Shown here piece after piece: positions 35,212 to 43,959 of a stretch of 58,509 bases of DNA. The position numbers and the translations under genes are program-made. Numbering within the stretch: the stretch's first letter is position 1; each line of letters starts with the position of its first letter. This stretch comes from Nocardia beijingensis NBRC 16342 (GTDB taxonomy: Bacteria > Actinomycetota > Actinomycetes > Mycobacteriales > Mycobacteriaceae), in NCBI RefSeq assembly GCF_001612785.1, contig NZ_BDBC01000034.1, positions 1 to 58,509 on the forward strand. The letters run 5' to 3'. The notes beneath the pieces are model-generated. The model was not told the origin of the DNA, did no database searches, and saw only the letters and a list, made by a program, of their open reading frames with translations.

Positions 35212-35865
35212 GTGACGAAGGTGACGCTCAGTTTCGACAATGGACCCAGCCCGGCCACCGACACCGTGCTCGATGCACTCGCCGACCACGGCATCCGCAC
35301 GACCTTCTTCGTCGTCGGTGCCGAGCTCACACGATCGGGCGCGCGGCGAGCAACCGAACGTGCTGCGGCCGACGGACATTGGATCGGCAATCACACCATG
35401 ACGCACTCGATCCAGTTCGGCGACGACGTGGGCGCCCTCGATCTGCCGATCCGAGAGATCGAGGGCGCGCAGGAGGTCATCGGAACGCTTGCCCACCCCG
35501 ACAAGCTGTTTCGGCCCTTCGGCGGTGGAGGTGTCCTCGATCGGAGGCTTTTCTCGCCGAACGCGGTGGACTACCTGCGCCGACACGGCTACACATGCGT
35601 GCTGTGGAACTGCATTCCCCACGACTGGGACCGCCCCGACGACTGGGTCGAGCGATGCCTGGCCGACATCAGGTCGCGGCCATGGAGTTTGGTCGTCCTG
35701 CACGACTTGCCCACCGGCGCCATGCGGCACCTGCCCCGTTTTCTGCAACGGCTCGATGCCCTCGATGTCGAGATCGTCCAGGAATTCCCCGAATCCTGCG
35801 TCCCTATCCGGCGGGGCCGCCTGCAGGGATCGCTCGATCACCTGATCACAGCGCCCGACAACTGA
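35212..35865 (+). CDS. Polysaccharide deacetylase (NodB) family protein with altered metal motif
   Basis: GTG start with GAGGG upstream; 217 residues, the length of a bare NodB domain. Motif 1, normally TFDDGP, reads SFDNGP, so the metal-binding second Asp is Asn. Motif 2, GNHTMTH, keeps both His. Motif 3 region RPFGGGG lacks the usual RPPYG. VVLHDLP near the end keeps the catalytic His. No signal peptide, so the protein is cytoplasmic, unlike most peptidoglycan or chitin deacetylases. It may act on a small amide in the same pathway as the neighbouring TetR regulon, or may not be a deacetylase. Confidence 0.8.
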   Translation: MTKVTLSFDNGPSPATDTVLDALADHGIRTTFFVVGAELTRSGARRATERAAADGHWIGNHTMTHSIQFGDDVGALDLPIREIEGAQEVIGTLAHPDKLFRPFGGGGVLDRRLFSPNAVDYLRRHGYTCVLWNCIPHDWDRPDDWVERCLADIRSRPWSLVVLHDLPTGAMRHLPRFLQRLDALDVEIVQEFPESCVPIRRGRLQGSLDHLITAPDN

Positions 35866-36004
35866 GCATCCGGACAGGATTCACGACCGACCTGCGCCAG
35901 CGCACTCACCGATGACTACGCCCACCCGATCCCGGTGTGGTCGCGCGCGCCGTCGGTCCTCGGCACGGACGCCTACAACACCTCTGAGAGAAAAGGAGCG
36001 ATCG

Positions 36005-36358
36005 ATGACGATCGCATCAATTGTTCTGGCCACCTTGCTGGCGCTCGAGATGATCGCCGTGGGAGCGCCGAAGGTGCTCGCCGTCCAGGCCATGCGTGAA
36101 CGCGCAGCCCACGCCGGGATCCCCGTGTCCGGCTACCGAGTCATCGGAGCCTTGGAAATCGTCGGTGCGGCAGGGCTTTTGATCGGTATCGGCCGGCATC
36201 CGATCGGCCTGCTCGCTGGGGTCGCAATCGTGCTGCTGATGGTCGGGGCGCTCATCACCCACGTCCGGACCAAGGACAAGCTCGCCGACATGATCCCGGC
36301 CATCGTCACCGCCCTGTTGGCGGTGACCTACCTCGTCGTCGCATCACTCGCCCGCTGA
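36005..36358 (+). CDS. DoxX-like small membrane protein
   Basis: ATG start with AAGGAG 7 bases upstream; 117 residues. Four hydrophobic segments: ASIVLATLLALEMIAVGAPKVL, VIGALEIVGAAGLLIGI, IGLLAGVAIVLLMVGALITHV and IPAIVTALLAVTYLVVASLA. The ALEIVGAAGLLIG signature places it in the DoxX-like family. Function is undefined. It follows the NodB-like gene by 139 bases, so cotranscription is possible but not shown. Confidence 0.85.
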   Translation: MTIASIVLATLLALEMIAVGAPKVLAVQAMRERAAHAGIPVSGYRVIGALEIVGAAGLLIGIGRHPIGLLAGVAIVLLMVGALITHVRTKDKLADMIPAIVTALLAVTYLVVASLAR

Positions 36359-36543
36359 GCGCCGGTCACCGAAGGCGCTCGGGCGTCCTCGCCGACGTCT
36401 GAGATGCCACACCACGCGGGATGCCCCCGCGTTCCCGTGCGCCCCACCGCAGCCGTCGTGGCGGGAGGAGGTGCCGCTGTTCGGCGACTCACCTTTTCGT
36501 CACAATTCCGGGAACGCGCCGGCCCGGACGATGACCCGGCCTA

Positions 36544-37449
36544 CTAGCAGCGCAAAGCGCCCGCGGGAAGATCCGTGGCCGAGGTGAGTGGCAACTCGAG
36601 GGCGATGAGCAGGTCTCGGTACCGCTGCGCGAGTTGCGTCGGCGTGCTGCGGCTGTAGGCGACGATCTCCCGGTAGACCCCGGGACCGATTCTTCTGGCG
36701 TGCTGTATCCAGCCGCCCGGCACGGCGTTGTTGGGCACCAGTGCGACTCCCAAGCCCTCCATGGCGAAGAGCAGTGCGGCCGCCACCTGCCCGGTGCGCG
36801 CGACGGCCCGCGGAGTGAATCCCAGGGCGGCGGCGGTCCGGTCCACTATCTCGCTCATGCCTTGCTCGGGCTCGTAGAGGATCCAGTCGGCGGTGGCCAG
36901 TTCATCGAGTTGCACCGTGGAACCCGTGTCCCGCCCCGCCGGGCCGACCAGAACCATTTCCTCGTAACCGAGTGAGACGGCGGGTCCCTCCCACAGTTCG
37001 GGCCGCGGTCCGACCGCGATGTCGCCTTGTCCGCCGCGAACCGCCTCCTCGAGCGCACGACGGTGCGAGAAGTCGTGCACCCGAAGGACGGCCGTCGGGA
37101 ACAGGGAGTGCCATCGGACGGCGCTCGGTGGCAGGATGCCGGAGGCGATCGACCGGACGGTCAGCACGTGCACGTCACCGCTTCGCCCCTCGACCACTTG
37201 GTGCACGGCATCCGCGGCTTCGCCGACAGCCCGCAACACACGCTCTGCGTGCGGCAGGAAGGCCCGTCCCGCGGGCGTGAGGGCCAGGCCATGGCGGCCG
37301 CGTTCCAGCAGTTGCGCGCCCAGTTCCTTCTCCAGTAGACGCATCTGCTGCGACAGCGACGGCTGCGAGACATACAGCCGTGCCGCGGCGGCGCTGAACG
37401 ATCCGCTTTCCCAGACGGCGAGAAAGTACTCCAGCTGGCGCAGTCGCAT
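36544..37449 (-). CDS. LysR family regulator
   Basis: 301 residues. N-terminal HTH: MRLRQLEYFLAVWESGSFSA and AARLYVSQPSLSQQMRLLEKELGAQL, classic LysR. The effector domain has DIAVGPRPELWEGPAVSLGYEEMVLVGPAG and VAAALLFAMEGLGVALVPNNAV. It lies 50 bases downstream of the DHDPS-type aldolase gene on the same strand and may be cotranscribed with it. A LysR-box-like inverted repeat (39353-39369) lies between the SDR gene and the divergent alcohol dehydrogenase gene, so it probably controls both arms. Confidence 0.9.
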   Translation of the reverse strand: MRLRQLEYFLAVWESGSFSAAAARLYVSQPSLSQQMRLLEKELGAQLLERGRHGLALTPAGRAFLPHAERVLRAVGEAADAVHQVVEGRSGDVHVLTVRSIASGILPPSAVRWHSLFPTAVLRVHDFSHRRALEEAVRGGQGDIAVGPRPELWEGPAVSLGYEEMVLVGPAGRDTGSTVQLDELATADWILYEPEQGMSEIVDRTAAALGFTPRAVARTGQVAAALLFAMEGLGVALVPNNAVPGGWIQHARRIGPGVYREIVAYSRSTPTQLAQRYRDLLIALELPLTSATDLPAGALRC

Positions 37450-37499
37450 CGGAGGAGGTTACCGCCGTCGCCGTTGGCCGCAGACGCAGAGCGAGCGCG

Positions 37500-38435
37500 T
37501 CATGCGACCGGATTCGCCCGGCTGTCTCGGCGAGCGAGCCGGGCGAGCAGATGGTCGACTTCCGACCGTGCTCGGCTCGAGAGCACGCCGCGGGGCGTGC
37601 GTTGGTAGTCGGAGGCGAGCAGGCCGCGCCGTTGCATGACGTATTTGCGCACGGCCAGGCCCACACCCGGCTGCTGTTCGTATCGCAGCAACGGCAGATG
37701 CGCATCGAAGATGTCATGGCTTTCCTCGCAACGGCCCGCCGCGGTATGACCGACCACATCGACCAGCATCTCGGGGAAGCAGTATCCGGTCATGGCGCCG
37801 TCAGCGCCCCGCGCGGTCTCGAAATCGAGGAAGAGTCCCCCGTTGCCGCACAGGATCGACAGTCGTGGCATTTCGCCCTCGGCTTCCAGTTGCCGTAAAG
37901 CGCTGATCTTCTCCAATCCCGGCCAGTCTTCGTGCTTGAGCATGACGCAGTTCGGTATGGCGCGGGAGATACGCGCGATGACCGCGGCGCTCATGACCAC
38001 CGAGAACGACAAGGGGTAGTCCTGCACGACGAGGGGCACCGAGTCGCCGAGCACGGCCGCGGCGCCCTCGTAATAGCCGACGATCTGGTCGTCGGTGCGC
38101 AAGGTGTTGGGCGGTGCGACCATGACGCCTGCCGCTCCCGCCGACATGACCGCACCGGTCAGTGCGCGCATCGCGGCGTAGCCAGGAGCGGAGACCCCTA
38201 CGACGACCGGAAGTCGAGTCCTTCGCAGCACGTGCCGCACGATTCGGGTCGCCTCGTCATGAGCCAGTTTGGGCGCCTCCCCCATCTGGCCGAGCAAGGT
38301 GATCCCGGTGACGCCGACGGATTCGTAGAAATCGACCAACCGGTGCAGCGAGTCGAAGTCCACCGCTCCTTGCTCGTCGAAGGGGGTGGGCGCGATGGCG
38401 AAGACGCCCTTCGCCTCACGGGTGAGCACGGCCAT
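37500..38435 (-). CDS. DHDPS/N-acetylneuraminate lyase family aldolase
   Basis: ATG at 38435 with AAAGGAT upstream; 311 residues. TIM barrel with Schiff-base Lys167 (CVMLKHED) and Tyr140 (VVQDYPLS). The GITLLGQMGEAPKL loop replaces the GTTGE of true dihydrodipicolinate synthase (GQMGE). The pyruvate carboxylate site is therefore altered, and the enzyme more likely cleaves or forms another 2-keto acid. Second gene after the SDR (26-base gap). With the SDR and Zn-alcohol dehydrogenase it suggests oxidation and aldol cleavage of a polyhydroxy or hydroxy acid. Confidence 0.85.
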   Translation of the reverse strand: MAVLTREAKGVFAIAPTPFDEQGAVDFDSLHRLVDFYESVGVTGITLLGQMGEAPKLAHDEATRIVRHVLRRTRLPVVVGVSAPGYAAMRALTGAVMSAGAAGVMVAPPNTLRTDDQIVGYYEGAAAVLGDSVPLVVQDYPLSFSVVMSAAVIARISRAIPNCVMLKHEDWPGLEKISALRQLEAEGEMPRLSILCGNGGLFLDFETARGADGAMTGYCFPEMLVDVVGHTAAGRCEESHDIFDAHLPLLRYEQQPGVGLAVRKYVMQRRGLLASDYQRTPRGVLSSRARSEVDHLLARLARRDSRANPVA

Positions 38436-38461
38436 GGTTGAGATCCTTTTGTCTGTGAGTA

Positions 38462-39247
38462 TCAGAGGCTGGGAATGAGACCGCCGTCGACGCGCACCAC
38501 CGTGCCGGTGATGTACGACGCCGGAACGCTCGCCAGGAACGCCACCGTCGCCGCGTATTCGTCCGGGTCGCCGTAACGGCCGATGGGGATGGTGGCGACG
38601 CTGTCGGCTCTGACCTGTTCGACGGTTCGGCCTTCGGCTTCGGCTTTGATCCGGTCGAGATGCTCGACGCGACGGGTGCCGATCCGACCTGGCACGACGA
38701 TGTTGCATGTGACACCGTCCGCGGCGACTTCCCGCGCCAGCGTCTTGGACCAGCCGAGCAGTGCGGCACGAAGACTGTTCGACAGGCCGAGACCGGGAAT
38801 CGGAGCGACAATCCCCGAGCTGGTGCTGGTGATGACGCGCCCCCATCCGCGCGCCCGCATACCCGGGACGAGTTCGTCACTGATGGCGATCACCGAAAGC
38901 ACCATGGAACGGAAATGGTCGAGCCACACGGTAGAGGGCCGGCCCAGGATCGGCGAGGGCGGCGGCCCGCCGGTGTTGTTGACCAAGATGTCGACCGGGC
39001 CGAGGGTTCGCTCGATCAGTGCGACGTTGCCTTCGATGACATCGAGGTCGGCGATATCCCACGCCACCGCTATGGCCCGGCCGCCGGCCACGGCAATCTT
39101 TTCGCAGCGGGATTCGGCGGCTTCGCGATGGATATCGGCCACGGCCACCTCGGCGCCCTCTGCCGCCAATTTCTCCGCGATGGCGCCACCGAGGCCACCG
39201 CCCGCGCCCAGAACCAGTGCGGTTCGACCGGCAATCTCCAGATCCAA
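38462..39247 (-). CDS. Short-chain dehydrogenase/reductase lacking the canonical Tyr
   Basis: 261 residues. Cofactor motif ALVLGAGGGLGGAIAEKLA, then ADIHREAAE after beta-2 (an Asp suggesting NAD preference), and DILVNNTGGPPPS. Ser is present in ITSTSSGIV, but where YxxxK is expected the sequence is SNSLR in GLGLSNSLRAALLGWSKTLA. Tyr and Lys are thus replaced by Ser and Arg. This is a recognised divergent SDR subgroup often annotated FabG-like; its chemistry is uncertain. First gene of the minus-strand SDR-aldolase-(LysR) unit. Confidence 0.88.
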   Translation of the reverse strand: MDLEIAGRTALVLGAGGGLGGAIAEKLAAEGAEVAVADIHREAAESRCEKIAVAGGRAIAVAWDIADLDVIEGNVALIERTLGPVDILVNNTGGPPPSPILGRPSTVWLDHFRSMVLSVIAISDELVPGMRARGWGRVITSTSSGIVAPIPGLGLSNSLRAALLGWSKTLAREVAADGVTCNIVVPGRIGTRRVEHLDRIKAEAEGRTVEQVRADSVATIPIGRYGDPDEYAATVAFLASVPASYITGTVVRVDGGLIPSL

Positions 39248-39352
39248 AAGTCCACTCCTCGACCGAACGCCGATGATTCCGGCAATTTTCAGATATTCCG
39301 CACCGTAACACCACGCCGCCGAATGCTCCCAATACGAATATTCACCGCACCC

Positions 39353-39369
39353 TATAGGGAAACCTTATA
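39353..39369. promoter_or_regulatory. Putative LysR box in divergent promoter
   Basis: TATAGGG-AAA-CCTTATA is a 7-bp inverted repeat with one mismatch and overlaps the perfect palindrome CCCTATAGGG. It lies between the divergent SDR and alcohol dehydrogenase genes and fits a T-N11-A LysR site. Confidence 0.45.
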
Positions 39370-39491
39370 CATGCAGCAAGGGGGCATGATCGGCAAGAAT
39401 TATCCCACGATGACTGCCTCCGCTTCGTTAGACAGGAAATAAATCGCTCACATAGCCTGCCGATGGACCATAAGACGACAACGAAAGCAAC

Positions 39492-40574
39492 ATGATGCCC
39501 TTTCCGGAAACAATGCTCGCGGCAGTGATCGGTGAGCCGGGAATTATCAGGACCAAAACCATGCCAGTGCCCCGTCCGGGCCCGGACGACGTTCTTGTGC
39601 GGGTGCACCGGGCGTCATTGTGCGGCACCGACCTCAAGGTCCGCAGCCGTCGCTTCTTCCACGGAGCCGGCCCGGCGCCGGACACCTTCATCCCCGGCCA
39701 CGAGTACGCGGGCGTCGTGGTCGCGGTCGGCAGCGCCGTCGACGAGTTCGCTGTCGGCGATCGGGTCGTCACCGAGGCGCATCGGGGCTGCATGCGATGC
39801 GTGAACTGCCTGTCCGGCTCCTACACGGACTGTTTGAACTACGGCAACCAGGCCAAAGGCCATCGGACACAGGGGATGACGGTCAACGGCGGCTTCGCCG
39901 AATATGTCGTCAACCACGTCTCCACGCTCTACCGGCTTCCCGATCACATCGACTTCGACTCGGCCGTCGTGCTGACCACCGCCGGCACCGTGATGCACGC
40001 TTTTGACGTACTCGACTCGCTGCTGGTGAGCGCCGGGGTCGCGGTGATCGGTCCCGGCCCCATCGGATTGATGGCCGTCCAGGTCGCCCGCGAACTCGGA
40101 GCCGACCCGGTGATGCTCGTAGGCACCCGCAACAGCCGACTGGAGATCGGGAAGCAATTCGATGCCGACTATCTGATCAACTCCCGCGAGGAGGACGCCG
40201 TCGCCGCGGTTCGGGAAATCACCGGCGGACTCGGCCCCGATATCGTCGTGGAGTGCTCCGGGGCTGTCGGCGCCGTCGACGACGCGATCCACATGGTCAA
40301 GCGCGGCGGCAGAATCGTGTTGGCGGGATTCTTCGAACAGCCGGTGACCGCCGACCTCAATCACGCTGTCATGAACGGAATCTCGATCAACACCATCCGC
40401 GGCGAAGGCGCGAACTCGGTAGCGAGGGCCCTGTCGCTGGCATCGCGCGGACGACTGCACACCAGCCCCCTGGTGACCCACCATTTCCCGCTCGAAGACA
40501 TCGCCGAAGCTTTCGACACCTACGCCGAACGGCGAGACAACGCGATCAAGGTCATGCTCGATGTCACCGGATGA
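39492..40574 (+). CDS. Zinc-dependent alcohol dehydrogenase (MDR)
   Basis: 360 residues. Catalytic zinc: Cys in ASLCGTDLKVRSRR and the GHEYAGVVVAVG His/Glu pair. Structural zinc: the cysteine set HRGCMRCVNCLSGSYTDC. Rossmann fold at VAVIGPGPIGLMAVQVARELGA. The insert NYGNQAKGHRTQGMTVNGGFAEY is typical of polyol/threonine dehydrogenase-like members. It likely oxidises a secondary alcohol of a hydroxy acid or polyol with NAD. It overlaps the DUF3500 gene by 14 bases, so the pair is cotranscribed. Confidence 0.92.
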   Translation: MMPFPETMLAAVIGEPGIIRTKTMPVPRPGPDDVLVRVHRASLCGTDLKVRSRRFFHGAGPAPDTFIPGHEYAGVVVAVGSAVDEFAVGDRVVTEAHRGCMRCVNCLSGSYTDCLNYGNQAKGHRTQGMTVNGGFAEYVVNHVSTLYRLPDHIDFDSAVVLTTAGTVMHAFDVLDSLLVSAGVAVIGPGPIGLMAVQVARELGADPVMLVGTRNSRLEIGKQFDADYLINSREEDAVAAVREITGGLGPDIVVECSGAVGAVDDAIHMVKRGGRIVLAGFFEQPVTADLNHAVMNGISINTIRGEGANSVARALSLASRGRLHTSPLVTHHFPLEDIAEAFDTYAERRDNAIKVMLDVTG

Positions 40575-41721
40575 GGCCACGCTTGCTCCGGTCCGCGAGC
40601 TGGTCGCCACCGACATGGCCGCCTGCGCGGCAGCATGGCTGGAGTCGCTCGCCCCGGATCAACTGATCCGAGCGCAGTTCGACTCGCCTCTGGCTCCGGA
40701 CGCGGAGGCCGAACGGCTTCGCTGGTTCTACACCCCGACCGACCACGGTGGACTCGCCCTGCGCGACCAAACCGCACGTCAGCAGGGCTTGGCGATGCGA
40801 CTGGTCGCCTCGGGACTGTCCGAGGCCGGATACGCGACCGTCGCCACCGTAATGGGCCTGGAGAACGTCCTCGATCAGGTCGAAGGATGGCAAGTCCGCT
40901 GGGGACGGCAACGGGGCCGGGATCCCGGCCTGTACTGGCTGAGGTTGTTCGGCCGACCAGGTGACCGGGTTTGGGCATGGCGCTTCGGCGGCCACCATAT
41001 CTCGTTGAACAACCTGATCATCGGCGGGCGCATCGTCTCGACGACACCGTGCTTCATCGGAGCCGATCCAGCCGCCACCGCCCTGCTCGGCGGCACGCTA
41101 CGGCCGCTGGGCGGGCCGGAAGAAACGGCGCGGCACCTGGCCCGGTCACTGGACCCCGACCGATACCACACGGCACTACTGCACACCAACGCCATATCCG
41201 ACATCGTCTCCGGCAACCGGCCGACCATCGCCCACGGCGACGCGATGATGCACATGCAGGATCTCTGGCGCGGCAGATTCACCGATCCGGCGCTGCGAAA
41301 GCTGGTCGACGACATCGACATGCGCGCCGAAAGCGGTAGCGGATACACCGCAGCCGACCATGCGGCCATGGCGATCTCCATTCCCCCCAAAGGTCTGGCC
41401 GCGCGCGACCTCGACCCAGAACACCGGCACCTACTACGGCAGCTGATCAGCCTGTACACCGGTCGTGCGCCGAGCGCACTCGCCGAAGTCCACGCCGCGT
41501 ATTATGCAGCCGACGACGTACTCGACGAGGTCCACTTCGGATGGGCAGGCAGCCTCGAGGCCGGGGAACCGCACTACTACCGAATCCAGGGCCCCGAGCT
41601 GCTCATCGAATACGACAACACCCAGCGCCAGGCCAACCATGCCCACTCGGTCTGGCGAGATCTGCGCTCGGATTTCGGGCTGGACAGTCTGGCCGAACAT
41701 CGCCGGCGCTCCGCGCATTGA
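40561..41721 (+). CDS. DUF3500 family protein
   Basis: 386 residues. The ATG lies inside the end of the alcohol dehydrogenase gene. RLRWFYTPTDHGGLALRD near the start, GDRVWAWRFGGHHISLNNLII in the middle and VHFGWAGSLEAGEPHYYRIQGPELLIEYDNTQRQANHAHSVWRD near the end are DUF3500 hallmarks. The many His residues (GGHHIS, TPTDHGG, NHAHSVW) suggest a metal site. The family is uncharacterised; cotranscription with a dehydrogenase and an aldolase locus suggests a step in the same catabolism. No signal peptide. Confidence 0.85.
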   Translation: MSPDEATLAPVRELVATDMAACAAAWLESLAPDQLIRAQFDSPLAPDAEAERLRWFYTPTDHGGLALRDQTARQQGLAMRLVASGLSEAGYATVATVMGLENVLDQVEGWQVRWGRQRGRDPGLYWLRLFGRPGDRVWAWRFGGHHISLNNLIIGGRIVSTTPCFIGADPAATALLGGTLRPLGGPEETARHLARSLDPDRYHTALLHTNAISDIVSGNRPTIAHGDAMMHMQDLWRGRFTDPALRKLVDDIDMRAESGSGYTAADHAAMAISIPPKGLAARDLDPEHRHLLRQLISLYTGRAPSALAEVHAAYYAADDVLDEVHFGWAGSLEAGEPHYYRIQGPELLIEYDNTQRQANHAHSVWRDLRSDFGLDSLAEHRRRSAH

Positions 41722-41815
41722 GAAGAGCAGCGGGAATGCGGGACAGGAACGGCGGCGGAGACCGGTCGATGGGCTCCGCCTGATTCGTTCAGCGTGACGC
41801 CAGTTCGCCGCGCCC

Positions 41816-42487
41816 TCAACGGTGGCCCAGCGAATTGAGCGCCTGCTGCGCGAGGATATCCATCCATGCCGCTGTCAAGGCGGCCGAATCGCGCTGCGAC
41901 GTTCGCAGCATCGCCAGGACGACTCCGCCGAGCAGATCGAGAGCGGCGCTCAGATCGTGCACGTGGAAGCGCTCCGCCGACACTCCGGACCGAATGCCCG
42001 CGGCCAGACGTGATCTGATGTCCGGGTCTTCGAGGATCCGGTATCTCATCGAAAGGACGATCGCGGCGATATCAGGGTGGCCGATGCCGACCTCGCCGAG
42101 CGCATGTAAGTGCGCGAGGACTATGTCGGCAGGGTCATCGATACCCGCGGCAGCGCTGTCGAGGATTCGCGCCACCTCCTCGATCACCTCGGCGATGACT
42201 GTATCGAAAAGTTCGTCTTTGCTACTGAAGTGGTTGTAAAAGGATCCGGTCGCGACACCGGCCTCCCGCGCCAGACCGGCGATGCCGATCCTCCCGGCCA
42301 GATCGCTGGCCAATGCCCACCGCCCGGAGCGGATCAGTGCCGCACGTGTACGAAGAGCGCTCCGTGCCCGCGCGTCCAAACGACCGGTGATCGGCTGCGG
42401 CGATGGCGCGCTAGTGCCCCCTTCGAGGGGCCGGCCCCGGACTGACTCCGGGCCGATCTGCTCACCGACAGCAACGCGTCCTCCCAT
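41816..42487 (-). CDS. TetR family regulator
   Basis: 223 residues with a 35-residue polar N-terminal leader, then the HTH region GRIGIAGLAREAGVATGSFYNHFSSKDELFDTVIAEV. The C-terminal half (HPDIAAIVLSMRYRILEDPDI..., FHVHDLSAALDLLGGVVLAML) resembles TetR domains near lipid and steroid catabolism genes. A palindrome resembling those of the neighbouring catabolic regulon ends 4 bases before its start codon, with a TATAAC -10 beyond it, so its own expression is controlled from that site. It converges with the DUF3500 gene. Confidence 0.88.
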   Translation of the reverse strand: MGGRVAVGEQIGPESVRGRPLEGGTSAPSPQPITGRLDARARSALRTRAALIRSGRWALASDLAGRIGIAGLAREAGVATGSFYNHFSSKDELFDTVIAEVIEEVARILDSAAAGIDDPADIVLAHLHALGEVGIGHPDIAAIVLSMRYRILEDPDIRSRLAAGIRSGVSAERFHVHDLSAALDLLGGVVLAMLRTSQRDSAALTAAWMDILAQQALNSLGHR

Positions 42488-42490
42488 AAT

Positions 42491-42505
42491 GGTTACAGTG
42501 TCGCC
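42491..42505 (-). promoter_or_regulatory. Regulon palindrome, site e (degenerate)
   Basis: GGTTAC-AGT-GTCGCC, flanked by CATAAT on one side and GTTATA on the other. It matches site a (49480) at most positions and sits at the same distance from a start codon. A -10-like TATAAC abuts it on the minus strand. Confidence 0.6.
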
Positions 42506-42511
42506 GTTATA

Positions 42512-42849
42512 CGGCTGGCCGTCAATGGACGGCCACGCAACACTGCCGCCCGGCTCGGCGAGCGCACGAGATTCGATCGCTTCACCAGCGAGGCCGCGGA
42601 CGCAACCGGCACGGCGCGACCCGTTGCTTCCATATGCGTCGACGGAGCCTTCGACGGCTTGGCAACACCCCCCAATTCGGATACGGTGTAGCCGAATTAG
42701 GTGGACCGTCGAGCGAGAGAACGCTCCCGCCCCGCGTGTCCGAGCACAGGAGAAGGCACCCGGCGGGATTCCGCGAGATCGCTCCCCTACAACCGAGCGA
42801 TCTTCATCTCCAAAGGGGGTGAAGCATCAGGCAAGACAGTGAGGCGTGC
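42512..42849. other. Gene-free interval before MCE gene
   Basis: No frame here carries a recognisable motif. It must hold the promoter of the MCE lipoprotein gene, but I cannot pick a convincing -35/-10. GAGG at 42841 is the likely ribosome binding site of that gene. Confidence 0.4.
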
Positions 42850-43959
42850 GTGCTGAAGTTCCATTCGGCGATCAAGTTCGGGCCGGTCAAAGCTCTCGCG
42901 ATCAGCGCAACGGCGATTACGATGGGCAGTTGCTCGCTACTGCCGAACGCGGCCGACGACGCGTGGCGGGATACCACGCACATCACCGCTGATTTCGACA
43001 GCATCGCCGGCATCTACGAAGGAAACCCGGTCACCGTCCTCGGACTAGAGGTCGGCAAGGTCGAGAAGGTCACCCCGAAAGGCACGTTCATCGAGGTGCG
43101 CTTGTCGATCGAACCTCAGGTGAAGATTCCGGAAGAGGCAGTGGCGGCGATTATCTCGCCATCCATTGTCACCGATCGCCACATCGAGCTCACTCCGGTC
43201 TACACCCAGGGCGAAACTCTCTCCGACGGTGCTCACCTGCCGAAGTCGCGGACCAAGACCCCCGTCGAGTTGGACACCATGATCAAGACCATCGATCAGT
43301 TCGCGGCGGCACTGAAGCCGCAGGAAGGAGCCGAGGGGCTCGGCCCGATGTCGGGTCGGGTGCTCTACCCCATGCTCGATGGCAACGGCGCAAAGATCCG
43401 GGACACCCTCGAAGCGCTATCGGCCGCACTGAAGGTCGGTGTCGACAACAAGGACGCGGTCTCCAACATCGTCCTCAGGCTCAACGAGCTCACCACGATA
43501 CTCGCCGAGAACGACCAAACGATCCGCGATTTCAGCGACCGGATGACCCAGATGTCCGGTCTGCTCGCCGAGCAATCCCCCGGCTTGCAGGCGACACTAG
43601 ACCAGCTGACCACCTTCCTGGCCAACACCTCCGGCGCGCTCGGACAGTACCAGGACCAACTCGCGGGCACCTTGACCGGGCTTACGAACGTAACCCGCCA
43701 GCTTCGCGACAACGCCTCCGGTCTTACCGAAGTCGCCGACCTCGCACCCATGGTGCTGCAGAACTTCGATAATCTCATCGACCGCGAGAACCGTCGTGCG
43801 CGAGTCCATTTCATTATTCCCACCGCGCTCAACGGCGAAATCATCAGCTTGTTCTGCGAGCGTCTACAGATGAAGGCCGACGGCTGCCGTACCGGGAACA
43901 TGCAGGACTTCGGCCCCGACTACGGCCTGACCGCCGCACTGCTCGGACTGACGAAGTAG
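42850..43959 (+). CDS. Orphan MCE-family lipoprotein (MceE/LprK-like)
   Basis: GTG start at 42850; 369 residues. The N-terminal hydrophobic stretch ALAISATAITMGSCSLLP ends in a lipobox-like MGSC, so the mature protein would begin with a lipidated Cys. The MCE domain follows: TADFDSIAGIYEGNPVTVLGLEVGKVEKV and PSIVTDRHIELTPVY. A long helical region comes next (KVGVDNKDAVSNIVLRLNELTTILAEN... to LTNVTRQLRDNASGL), typical of Mce tunnel subunits. MCE proteins shuttle lipids or sterols across the envelope and normally lie in operons with YrbE permeases and five other mce genes. None are here, so this copy stands alone beside a catabolic cluster. Confidence 0.88.
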   Translation: MLKFHSAIKFGPVKALAISATAITMGSCSLLPNAADDAWRDTTHITADFDSIAGIYEGNPVTVLGLEVGKVEKVTPKGTFIEVRLSIEPQVKIPEEAVAAIISPSIVTDRHIELTPVYTQGETLSDGAHLPKSRTKTPVELDTMIKTIDQFAAALKPQEGAEGLGPMSGRVLYPMLDGNGAKIRDTLEALSAALKVGVDNKDAVSNIVLRLNELTTILAENDQTIRDFSDRMTQMSGLLAEQSPGLQATLDQLTTFLANTSGALGQYQDQLAGTLTGLTNVTRQLRDNASGLTEVADLAPMVLQNFDNLIDRENRRARVHFIIPTALNGEIISLFCERLQMKADGCRTGNMQDFGPDYGLTAALLGLTK

